This document shows positions 35,678-44,853 of a stretch of DNA of 64,000 nucleotides, piece after piece. The notes beneath the pieces were generated by a model. The model saw nothing but the letters and a program-made list of their open reading frames with translations. It was not told the origin of the DNA and did not search any database. The position numbers and the translations under genes are program-made. Source of the stretch: Sulfitobacter dubius (GTDB lineage Bacteria; Pseudomonadota; Alphaproteobacteria; Rhodobacterales; Rhodobacteraceae). The first letter of the stretch is position 1; each line of letters begins with the position of its first letter. The DNA lies in the NCBI RefSeq assembly GCF_900113435.1, contig NZ_FOPG01000001.1:62001-126000 (forward strand). Direction: 5' to 3'.

Positions 35678-37276
35678 CTATCCGTAGATCCGCAGCATTT
35701 CTTTCAGATCGTCGAGTGTGTTGGCCTCTTGCAATGGCTTGTCCTTGCGCCAGCGCAACATGCGCGGAAAGCGCAGGGCGACGCCGGACTTGTGGCGCGG
35801 GCTGGGTTGGATGCCCTCGAAGGCGATCTCGAATACATGGTGTGGCGTGACCTGCCGCACGGGGCCAAAGCGTTGCTGCGTGTTCTTGCGCACCCACGCG
35901 GTGATCTGGCGGAACTCGGCATCTGTCAGGCCGGAATAGGCCTTGGTGAAGGGGACCAGATCATTGCCGTTCCAGACTGCAAAGGTGAAGTCGGTAAAAA
36001 GGTTCGCCCGGCGGCCCGAGCCCGATTGCGCATAGATCATCACCGCGTCGATGGTCAGCGGGTCGAGCTTCCATTTCCACCAGTCGCCTTTTTTGCGGCC
36101 CGACAGGTAGGGACTGTCGGCGCGTTTCAGCATCAACCCCTCGGCCTGCGCTTCTCGCGCGGTGTCGCGCAGGGTGGCGAGTTGGGACCAGTCGGTGAAC
36201 TGGTGCTGCGGCGAGAGGCGGACGGGCGCGTCCTCGGGCAGGTCGGCGGCGGCCTTCTCCAGCAGGGCGCGGCGTTCGGCGAAGGGGCGGTCGCGGATAT
36301 CCGCGCCCTGCCATTCCAAGAGGTCGTAGGCGTGTAGCACCACGGGCGCTTCCTTTAGCAGCTTTTTGGGCACGGTCTTGCGGCCAATGCGGGCCTGCAA
36401 TGCGTTGAAGGATGAAGGGAATTCGGCCCCCGGCTGCCAGACCAGCAACTCGCCGTCGAGCACCGTGCCCGGCGGCAAATGATCGGCAGCGCGAGCGAGT
36501 TCGGGGAAGCGGTCGGTCATCAGTTCTTCGCCGCGCGACCAGACGAAGTAGTCGCCATCGCGTAGGATAAGCTGCCCGCGGATGCCGTCCCATTTCCATT
36601 CCGCGCGCCAGTCTTCGGGGGTGCCTAGGGCTTCCGGTCCGTCTTCCAATGCATAGGCGAGGTAGAAAGGGTAGGGGCGCGAGGCGTCGGCGCTGGCGTC
36701 CTCGGCCTCGATCAGGCTGTGCCACGTCACGTCATCGGGGTCCCAGTTGCCCATCAGGCGGTGCGCCATTTCCGGCTCGGGGCGGCCACTGGCGCGGGAC
36801 AGGGCGCGGGTCATCAGCGTTTGGCTAATCCCGATGCGAAAACCGCCGGTGATGAGCTTGTTGAACAGGAACCGCTCGGTGCCGCCAAGCTGTTGCCAAG
36901 CCGAAAGGACGAATGCCTTGCGCGCCGCGTCGTCTTCGTCTTTCAGCCCGCGCAGGGCGTTGATCCATGCGGTCAGCGTGCCGGTGTCCTCGCTCTCTAC
37001 CGGGGGGAGGACCAGCGAGATGGTCTCGGCCAGATCGCCGACGATGGCGTAGCTGTCTTCGAATAGCCACAGCGGCACACCGGACGCCTCTGAGGCCCAT
37101 TCGCGGAGCTTGGTCGTGGTGACGGCGCGTTTCGGGCGGCGGCCCGAGAAAAGCGCCACGGTCCAAAGACGGTCCTCTTCGGCCGCGGTGGTGAAATATT
37201 CGGCCAGGGCGGCGACCTTCACCGTGGTTTTGGTGGTCTGGTCGACGGCATTGAAAAGAGCGGCAAAGTCCTTCAT
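35678..37276 (-). CDS. ATP-dependent DNA ligase
   Basis: 532 residues. The adenylation motif EWKWDGIRGQL gives the nucleophilic lysine (K in KWDG, near residue 236); motif VLDGELLVW and the C-terminal OB-fold region (PTPLT-like LDPLTIDAVMIY) follow. The N-terminal 200 residues are the helical DNA-binding domain. It is the group found with a ligase-associated exonuclease and helicase in bacteria. Its ATG overlaps the stop of the exonuclease (ATGA), a coupled pair probably active in DNA repair. The main NAD-dependent LigA is not in this window. Confidence 0.94.
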   Translation of the reverse strand: MKDFAALFNAVDQTTKTTVKVAALAEYFTTAAEEDRLWTVALFSGRRPKRAVTTTKLREWASEASGVPLWLFEDSYAIVGDLAETISLVLPPVESEDTGTLTAWINALRGLKDEDDAARKAFVLSAWQQLGGTERFLFNKLITGGFRIGISQTLMTRALSRASGRPEPEMAHRLMGNWDPDDVTWHSLIEAEDASADASRPYPFYLAYALEDGPEALGTPEDWRAEWKWDGIRGQLILRDGDYFVWSRGEELMTDRFPELARAADHLPPGTVLDGELLVWQPGAEFPSSFNALQARIGRKTVPKKLLKEAPVVLHAYDLLEWQGADIRDRPFAERRALLEKAAADLPEDAPVRLSPQHQFTDWSQLATLRDTAREAQAEGLMLKRADSPYLSGRKKGDWWKWKLDPLTIDAVMIYAQSGSGRRANLFTDFTFAVWNGNDLVPFTKAYSGLTDAEFRQITAWVRKNTQQRFGPVRQVTPHHVFEIAFEGIQPSPRHKSGVALRFPRMLRWRKDKPLQEANTLDDLKEMLRIYG

Positions 37277-38277
37277 TCGCTGTCGCCTCCGTCGCTGTCG
37301 AACTGGGTCGGAACAACCTGCGCGTTCCAGCCCTGATCGTTCAGGTAACGCGTGAAGATATCGGTGTAACCATGCGTTACATATATGTTTTCCGCCCCAG
37401 TCTCACGGATCGCCCAAAGCAGCCCATGCCAATCCGCATGGTCCGAGATGACAAACCCCCGATCCCCTGCGCGCCGTCTGCGCACCCCGCGCAGCGCCAT
37501 CCAGCCCGAGGCAAAGGCGCTCTCCTGCGGTCCAAAGCGCCGCGCCCATTGGCTGCCTAAGGCCGAGGGCGGTGCCAGCACCAACGCGCCGGGGTGGTCT
37601 TTGAGGGCGAGGTCGGGCGTCACAAGCGTTGTCTCGGGCAGGGTGATGCCCTGTACGCGCAGCACCGCATTGGTATTTTCCACCGCCGTATGGGTCAGGA
37701 TCGGTCCGATCGCGGGATCGAGCATCGACAGGAGCCGCTGCGCTTTGCCCAGCGAATAGGCCCCGAGGAAAGCCGTCTTTCCAGCGGCCTTGCAGCCCGC
37801 CCACCAGTCGTTGATCTGGCCCGCCACCTCGGCCTGCGGCGCCCAGCGAAAGACCGGCAGGCCAAAGGTACTCTCAGTAATGAAATGGTGGCAGCGGACC
37901 GGCTCGAAGGGTTCTGACATGCCGTCGTCGATCACCTTGTAATCGCCCGACGCGACCCAGACCTCTCCGCCGACCTCAACCCTGATCTGCGCGCTGCCGG
38001 GCACATGGCCCGCCGGGTGGAAGGAGACCGTGGCCCCGCCGATCTGCCGCCTCTCGCCATAGGCGATGCCCTCGATGGCAATCTCGCCCAAGCGGTGGCG
38101 CATCACGGGCAGGGCCGCGTGGGTGGCAAGGTAACTGCCCATCCCGTCGCGGGCATGGTCGGCATGGCCATGGGTGATCAACGCCCGGTCAACGGGGCGC
38201 CAAGGGTCGATGTAAAAGTCACCTGCAGGGCAATAGATGCCGTTTTCGGTGAAGGTAAGGACGGGTTCACGTGTCAT
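37273..38277 (-). CDS. Ligase-associated DNA exonuclease (metallo-beta-lactamase/beta-CASP)
   Basis: 334 residues. The metal-binding motif HGHADHA is near residue 39, followed by HPAGHVPGSAQ and the aspartate in SGDYKVIDDG; the segment SDHADWHGLL is the beta-CASP histidine region. This family is named for its fixed association with ATP-dependent DNA ligases and acts on DNA ends. ATG 38277 is chosen (MTREPVLTFTENGIYC); a TTG at 38286 is also in frame. The usual partners, a DEXH helicase and a PdeM-type phosphodiesterase, are not adjacent here. Confidence 0.92.
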   Translation of the reverse strand: MTREPVLTFTENGIYCPAGDFYIDPWRPVDRALITHGHADHARDGMGSYLATHAALPVMRHRLGEIAIEGIAYGERRQIGGATVSFHPAGHVPGSAQIRVEVGGEVWVASGDYKVIDDGMSEPFEPVRCHHFITESTFGLPVFRWAPQAEVAGQINDWWAGCKAAGKTAFLGAYSLGKAQRLLSMLDPAIGPILTHTAVENTNAVLRVQGITLPETTLVTPDLALKDHPGALVLAPPSALGSQWARRFGPQESAFASGWMALRGVRRRRAGDRGFVISDHADWHGLLWAIRETGAENIYVTHGYTDIFTRYLNDQGWNAQVVPTQFDSDGGDSE

Positions 38278-38334
38278 CCCAAGCAATCTAGGCGGCGCGG
38301 GCCGATTGCACAGGAAAATGACGCCTGAGCGGGG

Positions 38335-39282
38335 CTAACCGGTGATATTGCCCAGATAGAGCTTTTCCAGCCCATCGAAGATCGGCTTGCGCAGATCAGG
38401 CCTCTCCAGCAGCACCTCATGCTCGCCGCCCGGCACAATCTCTAGCCGCCCGCCTTTCCACTGTGCCATGCGCTTGTGGACGCGGTCTGTGGCGACGATC
38501 CGCTCGTTGCTGCCAAGATAGGTGACGCAAGGGATGTTGGGCGCAGACCGCCCGGCGAGGTGCTTCGTCTCGGCCAACGCCTCGCGCAGCCAGACGAAGC
38601 TGGGGCCTCCAAGGCTCAGCTCCGGATGCGCGACCAATTGATCGCGCATCATGTCGTACATCTGCGGATCGGTGGTCAGCAGGTTGTCGTCGAAAGGGGC
38701 GATGGCGGGGTAGGCTTCGATCTTGGTGCCCGGCGGCAAGCGGTGGCCCTGTCCGACGCGGGGCATGAACTGCGCCAAGGACCACGCCAGCGCGCGCAAG
38801 TGCGGGACGACATAGATGCCCCACATTGGACCGGTGAAGGCGACGGCCTGCACCGGCAACCCCTCCATCACGGCACGCAGGCCGATGCAGCCGCCCATGG
38901 AGTGGGCCAGCAGGAAATAGGGGCGCGGCAGGTTCATGCTGCGCGCGGCGCGCAGCATGGCGGCAACGTCTTTCTGATAGTCGCTGAAAACATCCACATG
39001 GCCGACGCGCGTATCTGGCAGCAGCCGGTCCGACAGACCCTGACCGCGCCAGTCAATTGCCATAGTGGCAAGGCCGCGCCGCGCGAAATCGGCGGCGCAA
39101 AGCCCGTACTTCTCGATGTATTCGGTACGCCCGGGAAAGAGCAGCACCGTGCCCCGCGCGCCCGCGCAGGGCCAATGACCCAGCCTGATCCGCTTGCCAT
39201 CCGATGTCTCGGCCCAATGGGCTTGGCCCCCTTCGGGGCCGGGGGCGATATCGGTGTATAGCGGGGCCGGGTCCAGCTGCAT
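38335..39282 (-). CDS. pldB: Alpha/beta hydrolase, lysophospholipase (PldB) type
   Basis: 315 residues. The nucleophile elbow AHSMGG gives the catalytic Ser (near residue 127); the oxyanion segment FPGRTEYIEKYG and the C-terminal histidine in PGGEHEVLLE complete the triad. Such proteins hydrolyse lysophospholipids or monoacylglycerols. Its start overlaps the SCP2 stop (TGATG), so the two are coupled. Confidence 0.9.
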   Translation of the reverse strand: MQLDPAPLYTDIAPGPEGGQAHWAETSDGKRIRLGHWPCAGARGTVLLFPGRTEYIEKYGLCAADFARRGLATMAIDWRGQGLSDRLLPDTRVGHVDVFSDYQKDVAAMLRAARSMNLPRPYFLLAHSMGGCIGLRAVMEGLPVQAVAFTGPMWGIYVVPHLRALAWSLAQFMPRVGQGHRLPPGTKIEAYPAIAPFDDNLLTTDPQMYDMMRDQLVAHPELSLGGPSFVWLREALAETKHLAGRSAPNIPCVTYLGSNERIVATDRVHKRMAQWKGGRLEIVPGGEHEVLLERPDLRKPIFDGLEKLYLGNITG

Positions 39283-39572
39283 CAGCCGAGAACAGCGGCG
39301 AGCTTCATCGCCATGCCCATGTCGCCGTCGATCTTGAGTTTGCCGGTCATGAAAGCGGATGTGGGGTTGGTGTCGCCTTCGAGGATGGACTGGAAGGTCT
39401 CGGCATCCGCGCTCAGCGTCACGTCGGCCTCTTCGTCAGCGGCGCGCGCGCCGTTCTCGTCCATCATCACGGTGCCTTCACCTTCGATGTCGAATTTGGC
39501 CGTGCCGTTAAAATCGCTGCCGGCCAGCTTTTCGTTCAGCACCACTACCGCTTCGTTCACAATATCGCTCAT
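39282..39572 (-). CDS. SCP2 sterol-binding domain protein
   Basis: 96 residues, a single SCP2 domain: AKFDIEGEGTVMMDENGAR, the strand VTLSADAETFQSILEG and FMTGKLKIDGDMGMAMKLAAVL. SCP2 domains bind hydrophobic lipids; the bacterial ligand is unknown. It is the first gene of a two-gene unit with the lysophospholipase-like hydrolase. Confidence 0.92.
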   Translation of the reverse strand: MSDIVNEAVVVLNEKLAGSDFNGTAKFDIEGEGTVMMDENGARAADEEADVTLSADAETFQSILEGDTNPTSAFMTGKLKIDGDMGMAMKLAAVLG

Positions 39573-39646
39573 CGCTCGCCCTTTTTTGGCATTTGGCCCC
39601 GCTACGTCTGGAATTGCGGCGGCAGCCTGTTACATTCAGTTTTGTT

Positions 39647-40204
39647 ATGCGCATCATACCCGTCAACCTCAAACATACCGTTGCGGCAGTTGGTAGCTTT
39701 GTGTTGCTTGCGGGCATGGCCGTGGCCGAAATGGCCCCGCCCGAGCTTATGCAAAAGCTGCGCGAGGCCCCGGCGGCCGAAGCCCCTAGAATCGCCCATG
39801 AAGTCGAAGCGCATTGGCAGCGCTCCGGTTCGGCTGCGATGGATTTTCTGCTGTCACGGGGGCGGGAGGCGATGGCCAATGGCGATACAAGGCAGGCGAT
39901 TGAGCATTTGACCGCGCTGACCGATCACGCGCCCGGTTTTGCCGAAGGGTTCCACACGCGGGCGCAAGCCTATTATGCGGCCAACCTCTATGGTCCCGCA
40001 CTGGATGATCTGGAACGGACGCTGGCGCTGAACCCCGACAATTACAACGCGATCTTTGGCCTTGCCGTGATGATACAGGAGTTCGGAGATCTGGGCCGCG
40101 CGGCGGAGCTGTACCGCAGGGCGCTCGCCCTCAACCCGCATCACGATGACGCCCGCGCGGCCCTTGAGAGGCTGCGCCGGGACGGCATCGGGCGCGAGCT
40201 TTAA
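39647..40204 (+). CDS. Secreted TPR-repeat protein
   Basis: 185 residues. A signal peptide of about 28 residues ends near AVAE. Three TPR units follow from about residue 65 (REAMANGDTRQAIEHLTALT; TRAQAYYAANLYGPALDDLE; YNAIFGLAVMIQEFGDLGRA). It is likely a periplasmic protein-interaction scaffold. ATG 39647 begins the signal peptide; the frame is open upstream from 39593 but lacks that feature. It lies 15 bases before the helicase gene. Confidence 0.8.
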   Translation: MRIIPVNLKHTVAAVGSFVLLAGMAVAEMAPPELMQKLREAPAAEAPRIAHEVEAHWQRSGSAAMDFLLSRGREAMANGDTRQAIEHLTALTDHAPGFAEGFHTRAQAYYAANLYGPALDDLERTLALNPDNYNAIFGLAVMIQEFGDLGRAAELYRRALALNPHHDDARAALERLRRDGIGREL

Positions 40205-40219
40205 TTCAAGGATAAACAG

Positions 40220-43201
40220 GTGGCAGGCAACAAGCGCGTCGTGGCCGTTCTCGGCCCGACAAATACCGGCAAAACGACCTATGCAATTGAGCGGATGCTG
40301 GCGCATCGGACCGGGGTGATCGGCCTGCCGCTGCGGCTGTTGGCGCGCGAGGTCTATGACCGGATCGTCAAGGCGCGCGGGCCCTCGGTCGTGGCCTTGG
40401 TCACCGGCGAAGAGCGGATCGTGCCGCCGCGCACGCAGTATTGGGTCTGCACGGTTGAGGCGATGCCCCAAGAGATGGGCGCGGATTTCGTAGCCATTGA
40501 TGAGATCCAGCTCTGCGCCGACCCCGAGCGCGGCCATGTGTTCACCGACCGCTTGCTGCGGGCGCGTGGCCTGCATGAGACGCTGTTCATGGGGTCCGAC
40601 ACCATGCGCGGCACTATTGCGGCGCTGGTTCCGGGCGTTGATTTCATGCGCCGCGACCGGATGAGCGAATTGGTCTATTCTGGTCAGAAAAAGATAAGCC
40701 GGATGAAGCCGCGCAGCGCAATCGTCGGCTTTTCGGTTGAGAATGTATATGCCATCGCTGAGCTGATCCGCCGCCAAAAGGGCGGTGCAGCTGTGGTGAT
40801 GGGCGCGCTTTCCCCGCGTACGCGCAATGCGCAGGTTGAAATGTACCAGAACGGAGAGGTCGATTATCTGGTCGCCACCGATGCCATCGGAATGGGGCTT
40901 AACCTTGATGTCGATCACGTTGCCTTCTCGGCGCTTAGCAAATTTGATGGGCGCCGGATGCGTCCACTAGCGCCTAATGAGTTGGCGCAGATCGCGGGCC
41001 GGGCAGGGCGTGGGTTCAAGTCAGGCACCTTTGGCACCACCGGTGATGCGCCTGCGCTTGATGACGGGGTGGCGCGGGCAATCATGGACCATAATTTTAC
41101 GCCTCAGAACAAGGTGAACTGGCGCAACCACGCGCTTCAATTTGGCAGTATCGACCGACTGATCCAAACCTTGGAGATGCCGCCCGAGGATGAGCGGCTG
41201 GTCCGGGCCCGCGAGTCCGACGATCTGAAGGCGCTCAAAGCCCTTGCGCAGGTCGACGAAGTTTTTGCCCGCGCGACCGACGGCGCGTCCGTGCGCCTGC
41301 TCTGGGATGTCTGCCGCATTCCCGATTTCCGCGGCATCAGCCATGCCGAACATGCGGGGCTTCTGGAGACCATTTTCAACGACCTACACCAGCGCGGATA
41401 TATCCCCGACGATTGGCTCGCACAACAAATCAAGAGAATTGATCGAACCGATGGCGACATTGATGCGTTGTCCAAACGACTCGCGTTTATTCGCACATGG
41501 ACCTACGTTGCGCAGCGCAAGGGCTGGACAAAGGACGAAAGCCATTGGCGCGACACGACGCGTGTCGTAGAAGACCGCTTGTCGGATGCTCTTCACGAGC
41601 GTTTGACTCAAAGATTTGTAGATCGGCGCACATCCGTATTGCTGCGCCGGCTTGGACAGAAGGAAGCCATGGTGGCCGATGTAAACGAGACCGGTGAAGT
41701 CACCGTTGAAGGTGAATTTGTAGGCAAGCTGGACGGGTTCCGCTTTCGGGTGGACAAGGGCGCGGGCGCGGCCGAGGACAAGACGGTGAAAACCGCCGCA
41801 TTGCAGGCCTTGGCTCCGCAGTTCCATCTGCGTGCCGACCGGTTCTACAACGCACCCGATACCGAAATTGATTTCACCGAACAGGGCGGCCTGATGTGGG
41901 GAAGCGCTGCGGTTGGTAAACTGACCGCTGGCAGCGACGCGCTGAAGCCGCAGGTCGAGGTTTTCGTCGATGATATCGCCGGTCCCGAAGTGGCGGAGAA
42001 GGTGAAGCGCCGTCTTCAGCATTTCATTGACCGCAAGGTTGCCGCATTGTTCGAGCCGTTGCTGGGGCTGAGCAAGGATGAGACGCTGACCGGCTTGGCC
42101 CGTGGCTTTGCATTCCAACTGGTTGAAAATTTCGGCATTTTGCCCCGCGCCCAAGTGGCCGAGGATGTAAAAGCGCTGGATCAAGACGCCCGTGGCGCGC
42201 TGCGCAAGCATGGCATCCGCTTTGGCCAGTTCACTATCTTTATGCCGCTGATGCTCAAGCCCGCGCCGACGCGCTTGCGTCTGGTGCTTTGGTCGCTGAC
42301 TAAAGGGCTGAACGAATTTCCTGAATCGCCTCCTCCCGGGTTGGTAACAATCCCGGTCGAGGCAGACGCGCCTGCGGGTGCCGACACGATGTCGGGTTAC
42401 CGCAACGCTGGCAAACGCGCGATCCGCATCGACATGCTGGAGCGTCTGGCCGATATGCTACGTGCCGAGGATTCCCGTGGTGGGTTTGAAGCCAAGCCTG
42501 ACATGCTGTCGATCACAGGGATGACGCTTGAACAGTTCGCTGACCTGATGGGAGGCTTGGGGTACAAGGCCGAAAAGGACGAGCGGACCAAGGTGAAACC
42601 GGTTGATGTGGTGATGCCCAAAGACGGCAGCCATGATGCGATGGGCGCCTCTGCTGATACCAACGTCCCTGAAAAACTCGACAGTGATCTTGCTGCTGAT
42701 GACTCGGCGGACAAGCCCATCATGGATGTGGCGGCGGAAGAGCCTGCAGGCGGGATCATTGAGACACCTTCGAGTGAGACCAACCCCGACGACCGCCCCG
42801 GTAATGTGGCCGCCATTCCCGATGATGGTATTGCCCCCATTGCCGATGTGGCCGCCGAAGACCCAGAGGTCGACATCACAATTCCCGAGGTTCCGGCCGA
42901 GGAAGTTCCCCAAGGCACGGCGCCGGATGCCGATCTGGCAGGGCCGGAGATGGAGACCTTCTATACCTTCACATGGTCGCGCAGCCCCCGTGGAAATGCC
43001 GGCAACCGCCGTGGCGGTGACCGTCCTCAGGGGCAGGGCAAGCCGCGCGGCAAACCCGCCAAAGGCAAAGGGCGCAAGCCCGGTGGCGACAAGGGTGGCA
43101 AGGTGCAGAATTTCTCGGCCCGTCCACCACGCAAGGAAAAGCAGATCGATCCCGACAATCCATTCGCCGCCGCGCTTATGGGGCTGAAGGACGACAAGTA
43201 A
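40220..43201 (+). CDS. SUV3-like ATP-dependent RNA helicase
   Basis: 993 residues. N-terminal motif I is GPTNTGKTTYAI, the Walker B is AIDEIQ, motif III-like FMGSDTMRG, motif V ATDAIGMGLNLDVDHV and motif VI QIAGRAGRG. This matches the SUV3 helicases, whose mitochondrial member works in RNA decay and descends from alphaproteobacteria. After about residue 770 the protein is low in complexity: acidic D/E/P, then a basic glycine-rich stretch. Start GTG 40220 follows AAGGA; the S4-domain gene starts at the next base after the stop. Target RNAs are not known. Confidence 0.93.
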   Translation: MAGNKRVVAVLGPTNTGKTTYAIERMLAHRTGVIGLPLRLLAREVYDRIVKARGPSVVALVTGEERIVPPRTQYWVCTVEAMPQEMGADFVAIDEIQLCADPERGHVFTDRLLRARGLHETLFMGSDTMRGTIAALVPGVDFMRRDRMSELVYSGQKKISRMKPRSAIVGFSVENVYAIAELIRRQKGGAAVVMGALSPRTRNAQVEMYQNGEVDYLVATDAIGMGLNLDVDHVAFSALSKFDGRRMRPLAPNELAQIAGRAGRGFKSGTFGTTGDAPALDDGVARAIMDHNFTPQNKVNWRNHALQFGSIDRLIQTLEMPPEDERLVRARESDDLKALKALAQVDEVFARATDGASVRLLWDVCRIPDFRGISHAEHAGLLETIFNDLHQRGYIPDDWLAQQIKRIDRTDGDIDALSKRLAFIRTWTYVAQRKGWTKDESHWRDTTRVVEDRLSDALHERLTQRFVDRRTSVLLRRLGQKEAMVADVNETGEVTVEGEFVGKLDGFRFRVDKGAGAAEDKTVKTAALQALAPQFHLRADRFYNAPDTEIDFTEQGGLMWGSAAVGKLTAGSDALKPQVEVFVDDIAGPEVAEKVKRRLQHFIDRKVAALFEPLLGLSKDETLTGLARGFAFQLVENFGILPRAQVAEDVKALDQDARGALRKHGIRFGQFTIFMPLMLKPAPTRLRLVLWSLTKGLNEFPESPPPGLVTIPVEADAPAGADTMSGYRNAGKRAIRIDMLERLADMLRAEDSRGGFEAKPDMLSITGMTLEQFADLMGGLGYKAEKDERTKVKPVDVVMPKDGSHDAMGASADTNVPEKLDSDLAADDSADKPIMDVAAEEPAGGIIETPSSETNPDDRPGNVAAIPDDGIAPIADVAAEDPEVDITIPEVPAEEVPQGTAPDADLAGPEMETFYTFTWSRSPRGNAGNRRGGDRPQGQGKPRGKPAKGKGRKPGGDKGGKVQNFSARPPRKEKQIDPDNPFAAALMGLKDDK

Positions 43202-43585
43202 GTGGCAGCGGGCGAGAAACTACGGCTCGACAAATGGCTGTGGCACGCCCGCTTCTTTAAGACCCGCTCGCTCGCTGCCGCTCAGGTGGCGAGCGGCGCG
43301 GTACGGATCAACGGCACCCCCACCCAGAAACGCGCGAGCAACGTCGGCCCCGGCGATGTGTTAACCTTTGCCCAAGGGGATCACGTTCGGGTGATACAGA
43401 TCGATGCAATCGGCCTACGTCGCGGTCCAGCGCCCGAAGCGCAAGCGCTTTATACAGATCTGTCCCCACCAGAGCCGAAACAGAAGGACGTACAGCCCGA
43501 AAATCCCGGTTTTGAGGGAAAGGGCCGCCCGACAAAGCGTGACCGTAGGCAGCTTGATCTTTCTAAGGCGCGCCACCTTGAATGA
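43202..43585 (+). CDS. S4 domain protein, heat-shock protein 15 (HslR) like
   Basis: 127 residues. The S4 RNA-binding domain (RLDKWLWHARFFKTRSLAA, GAVRINGTP) is followed by a basic tail typical of Hsp15, which rescues stalled 50S subunits carrying nascent chain. Start GTG 43202 is directly behind the helicase stop, using GAAGGA in the last helicase codons. The tail ends with a lysine/arginine-rich region (KGRPTKRDRRQL). Confidence 0.92.
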   Translation: MAAGEKLRLDKWLWHARFFKTRSLAAAQVASGAVRINGTPTQKRASNVGPGDVLTFAQGDHVRVIQIDAIGLRRGPAPEAQALYTDLSPPEPKQKDVQPENPGFEGKGRPTKRDRRQLDLSKARHLE

Positions 43586-43637
43586 TCCCGCGCCCCGGTT
43601 TAGCTAGTCCTCCATACACCCAGCCAGAGTTTCCCGC

Positions 43638-43973
43638 ATGACCTATATCGTGAATGACGCCTGCATCGCCTGCAAATACACCGACTGCGTCGAAGTATGT
43701 CCGGTGGATTGCTTCTACGAAGGCGAGAACATGTTGGTGATCCACCCCGATGAATGCATCGACTGCGGTGTATGCGAACCGGAATGCCCCGCGGATGCCA
43801 TCCGTCCGGACACTGAGCCGGATATGGAGAAGTGGGTGGAGTTTAACCGGAAATATTCCGAGCTTTGGCCCGTCATCATCACCAAGAAAGATCCGCTGCC
43901 CGAGGCAGAGGAAATGGATGGGAAAGACGGCAAAATGGAGCTCTTCTCGGAAAAACCGGGCGAGGGCGGCTGA
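43638..43973 (+). CDS. fdxA: Ferredoxin FdxA (two-cluster, 7Fe type)
   Basis: 111 residues. Two cysteine groups are visible: C9, C12, C17, C21 and C25, then C40, C43, C46 and C50, giving a 3Fe-4S and a 4Fe-4S cluster as in the bacterial FdxA type. The C-terminal 50 residues are acidic. It is an essential-type electron carrier in many alphaproteobacteria. It lies between the S4 gene and carD in an order that recurs in related genomes as far as I recall. Confidence 0.95.
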   Translation: MTYIVNDACIACKYTDCVEVCPVDCFYEGENMLVIHPDECIDCGVCEPECPADAIRPDTEPDMEKWVEFNRKYSELWPVIITKKDPLPEAEEMDGKDGKMELFSEKPGEGG

Positions 43974-44287
43974 TCTTTCGCTGATTCGGTTCTGCCGGGC
44001 GTCTCAATACCGATAGAACGCGCGCTAAACTGCTGAAACGACCGGAAATTCACCAAGTTGATCTTGGGGTAGCTTTCGGAAGGCGTGATTCTGTGCTATG
44101 CTGTCTTCAAGCTGTAACACACGAGCCTGATAATGTTTCGACCCTGCTGCCAAGGTTGACCTCACATTTCTAGATCAGACGCACCCGAACGCACGCCGCT
44201 TAGGCTGCGCTTCGCCTGCGTTTTACGTGCTGTTCAGGTGTCTGAGTTAATGGCGGGGTATCCCCCGCGCGCCAAGGAGCGATCTAT
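43974..44287. other. Non-coding stretch between fdxA and carD (314 bases)
   Basis: No ORF is credible here. A hairpin GCGGGG-TATC-CCCCGC (44253-44268, stem of 6 bp) lies just before the carD ribosome site AAGGAG (44274-44279). No promoter could be assigned with confidence, although the length suggests that carD has its own promoter and leader. Confidence 0.6.
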
Positions 44288-44800
44288 ATGACCAAATCGA
44301 AGAAGCTTGATTTCCGCCCGAATGAGTTTGTCGTCTACCCAGCGCATGGCGTGGGTCAGATCGTCTCGATCGAGGAGCAGGAAGTGGCCGGCATCAAGCT
44401 GGAGCTGTTCGTGATCTCTTTTGAGAAAGACAAGATGACGCTGCGGGTGCCGACCCATAAAGCGACCGAGATCGGCATGCGGGCGCTGTCCACGCCGGAC
44501 GTGATCAACCACGCGATGAAGACCCTCAAGGGTAAGGCCAAGGTCAAACGCGCCATGTGGTCCCGCCGCGCGCAGGAGTATGAGCAAAAGATCAACTCCG
44601 GCGATCTGATTGCCATTGCCGAGGTCGTGCGCGACTTGCACCGCACCGACGACCAGCGCGAGCAAAGCTACTCTGAGCGTCAGCTTTACGAAGCCGCGCT
44701 TGAGCGTCTGACCCGCGAAGTGGCCGCCGTGTCTGGTGGGGATGAACTGGCTGCTGCGAAACAGGTCGGTGATGTGCTGGAAAGCCGCGTCGCCGCTTAA
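44288..44800 (+). CDS. carD: CarD family transcriptional regulator
   Basis: 170 residues. The N-terminal RNA-polymerase-binding Tudor-like domain (FRPNEFVVYPAHGVGQIV) is followed by a helical DNA-binding domain with the conserved tryptophan in AMWSRRAQEYEQKI. CarD/CdnL proteins stabilise open promoter complexes, often at rRNA promoters. AAGGAG lies 8 bases before the ATG. A UUCG-loop terminator follows, shared with the convergent cobS. Confidence 0.95.
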   Translation: MTKSKKLDFRPNEFVVYPAHGVGQIVSIEEQEVAGIKLELFVISFEKDKMTLRVPTHKATEIGMRALSTPDVINHAMKTLKGKAKVKRAMWSRRAQEYEQKINSGDLIAIAEVVRDLHRTDDQREQSYSERQLYEAALERLTREVAAVSGGDELAAAKQVGDVLESRVAA

Positions 44801-44824
44801 GGGCATCGCTGAGCTAGGAACAAG

Positions 44825-44851
44825 CCGCGTCCCTTCGGGGGCGCGGTTTTT
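44825..44851 (+). terminator. Rho-independent terminator of carD
   Basis: CCGCGTCCC-TTCG-GGGGCGCGG (44825-44846) with one G-T pair, then TTTTT. The UUCG tetraloop makes it very stable. It ends 3 bases before the cobS stop codon. Confidence 0.92.
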
Positions 44852-44853
44852 CG

